DNA from: Streptococcus oralis
GTDB lineage: Bacteria > Bacillota > Bacilli > Lactobacillales > Streptococcaceae
DNA: 5,782 bases
Assembly: GCA_905370255.1 (NCBI GenBank)
Contig: CAJPKC010000086.1
Location: 1-5,782 of the forward strand
Reading direction: 5' to 3'
Shown: positions 5,575 through 5,782 of the stretch, in pieces
Position numbering within the stretch: position 1 is the stretch's first letter
How the letters are laid out: each line of letters starts with the position of its first letter
Notes under the pieces: generated by a model
Seen by the model: only the letters and a program-made list of their open reading frames with translations
The model's database searches: none
What the model was told of the DNA's origin: nothing
Translations under genes and position numbers: made by a program

Positions 5575-5782
5575 TTAAAAACCAAAAACAGGTCCATAAA
5601 GTGTCAAAACGTGTTTGACTTGATCGTAGTGGAATTTGTCATAGTTTCGCCAAGCTGTGCGAGCTTCTTCATTGAGTTTAAGGGTGCCAAGTCCAATCAA
5701 GAGACTGGTAAGTTGGTAAAATTTCTCCAGATCAATTAAGATAGAGTTATCTAGTTTCTCTGTCTTTTTAAGTTGTTTGAGT
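5575..5782 (-). CDS. Hypothetical protein, C-terminal 68 residues only
   Basis: An open frame enters from the right edge and ends at TAA 5577-5575. The visible part is largely helical in character, with a lysine-rich start, a hydrophobic FYQLTSLLIGLGTL segment, an aromatic stretch (AWRNYDKFHYDQ) and the ending LYGPVFGF. Codon use looks like the neighbours, so it is probably a real gene on the same strand as the ABC-F gene. I do not recognise the family. Its size and helical pattern recall small bacteriocin-immunity-type bundles, but no signature supports that. No convincing terminator follows it before the ABC-F promoter. Confidence 0.7.
   Translation of the reverse strand, partial: LKQLKKTEKLDNSILIDLEKFYQLTSLLIGLGTLKLNEEARTAWRNYDKFHYDQVKHVLTLYGPVFGF

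Overview
The window looks like a Streptococcus chromosome of the mitis/pneumoniae group. It has low G+C, Shine-Dalgarno sites and extended -10 promoters typical of Firmicutes. From memory, the gene order (uracil permease, rsmG, lemA, htpX, ABC-F ATPase, small hypothetical gene) is that of pneumococcus. No phage, IS or CRISPR material is visible. The species call rests on recalled protein similarity and synteny, not on a search.

Layout, left to right. (1) Positions 1-1098, minus strand: a PyrP/UraA-type uracil permease that lacks its C-terminus at the window edge and carries a one-base frameshift near residue 36. (2) Positions 1122-1292: its promoter and a leader RNA with a PyrR-binding loop, a mutually exclusive antiterminator and an intrinsic terminator. 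This is a pyrimidine-sensing attenuator. (3) Positions 1281-1430: three 50-bp tandem repeats with a palindromic core; the first copy supplies the permease -35 box. (4) Positions 1459-2172, minus: rsmG, 16S rRNA m7G methyltransferase. (5) Positions 2173-2263: back-to-back extended -10 promoters. (6) Positions 2264-3728, plus: a lemA-htpX operon encoding a membrane protein of unclear function and a membrane zinc metalloprotease. (7) Positions 3731-3760: a bidirectional terminator between convergent units. (8) Positions 3773-5298, minus: a two-ATPase ABC-F protein broken by a second one-base frameshift. (9) Positions 5335-5549: a roughly 215-nt leader for the ABC-F gene with a consensus promoter, a three-codon upstream ORF (Met-Asn-Asn-stop), a hairpin starting just after its stop codon, and one or two intrinsic terminators before the gene. 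(10) Positions 5575-5782, minus: the C-terminal end of an unrecognised small protein.

The most interesting element is the ABC-F leader. Its architecture predicts ribosome-mediated transcription attenuation, in which a ribosome stalled on the tiny upstream ORF would free an antiterminator strand. This is the logic known for antibiotic-induced ABC-F ribosome-protection genes. Two of the six genes carry single-base losses in short homopolymers, so sequencing or assembly error is a serious possibility and should be excluded before either is called a pseudogene.
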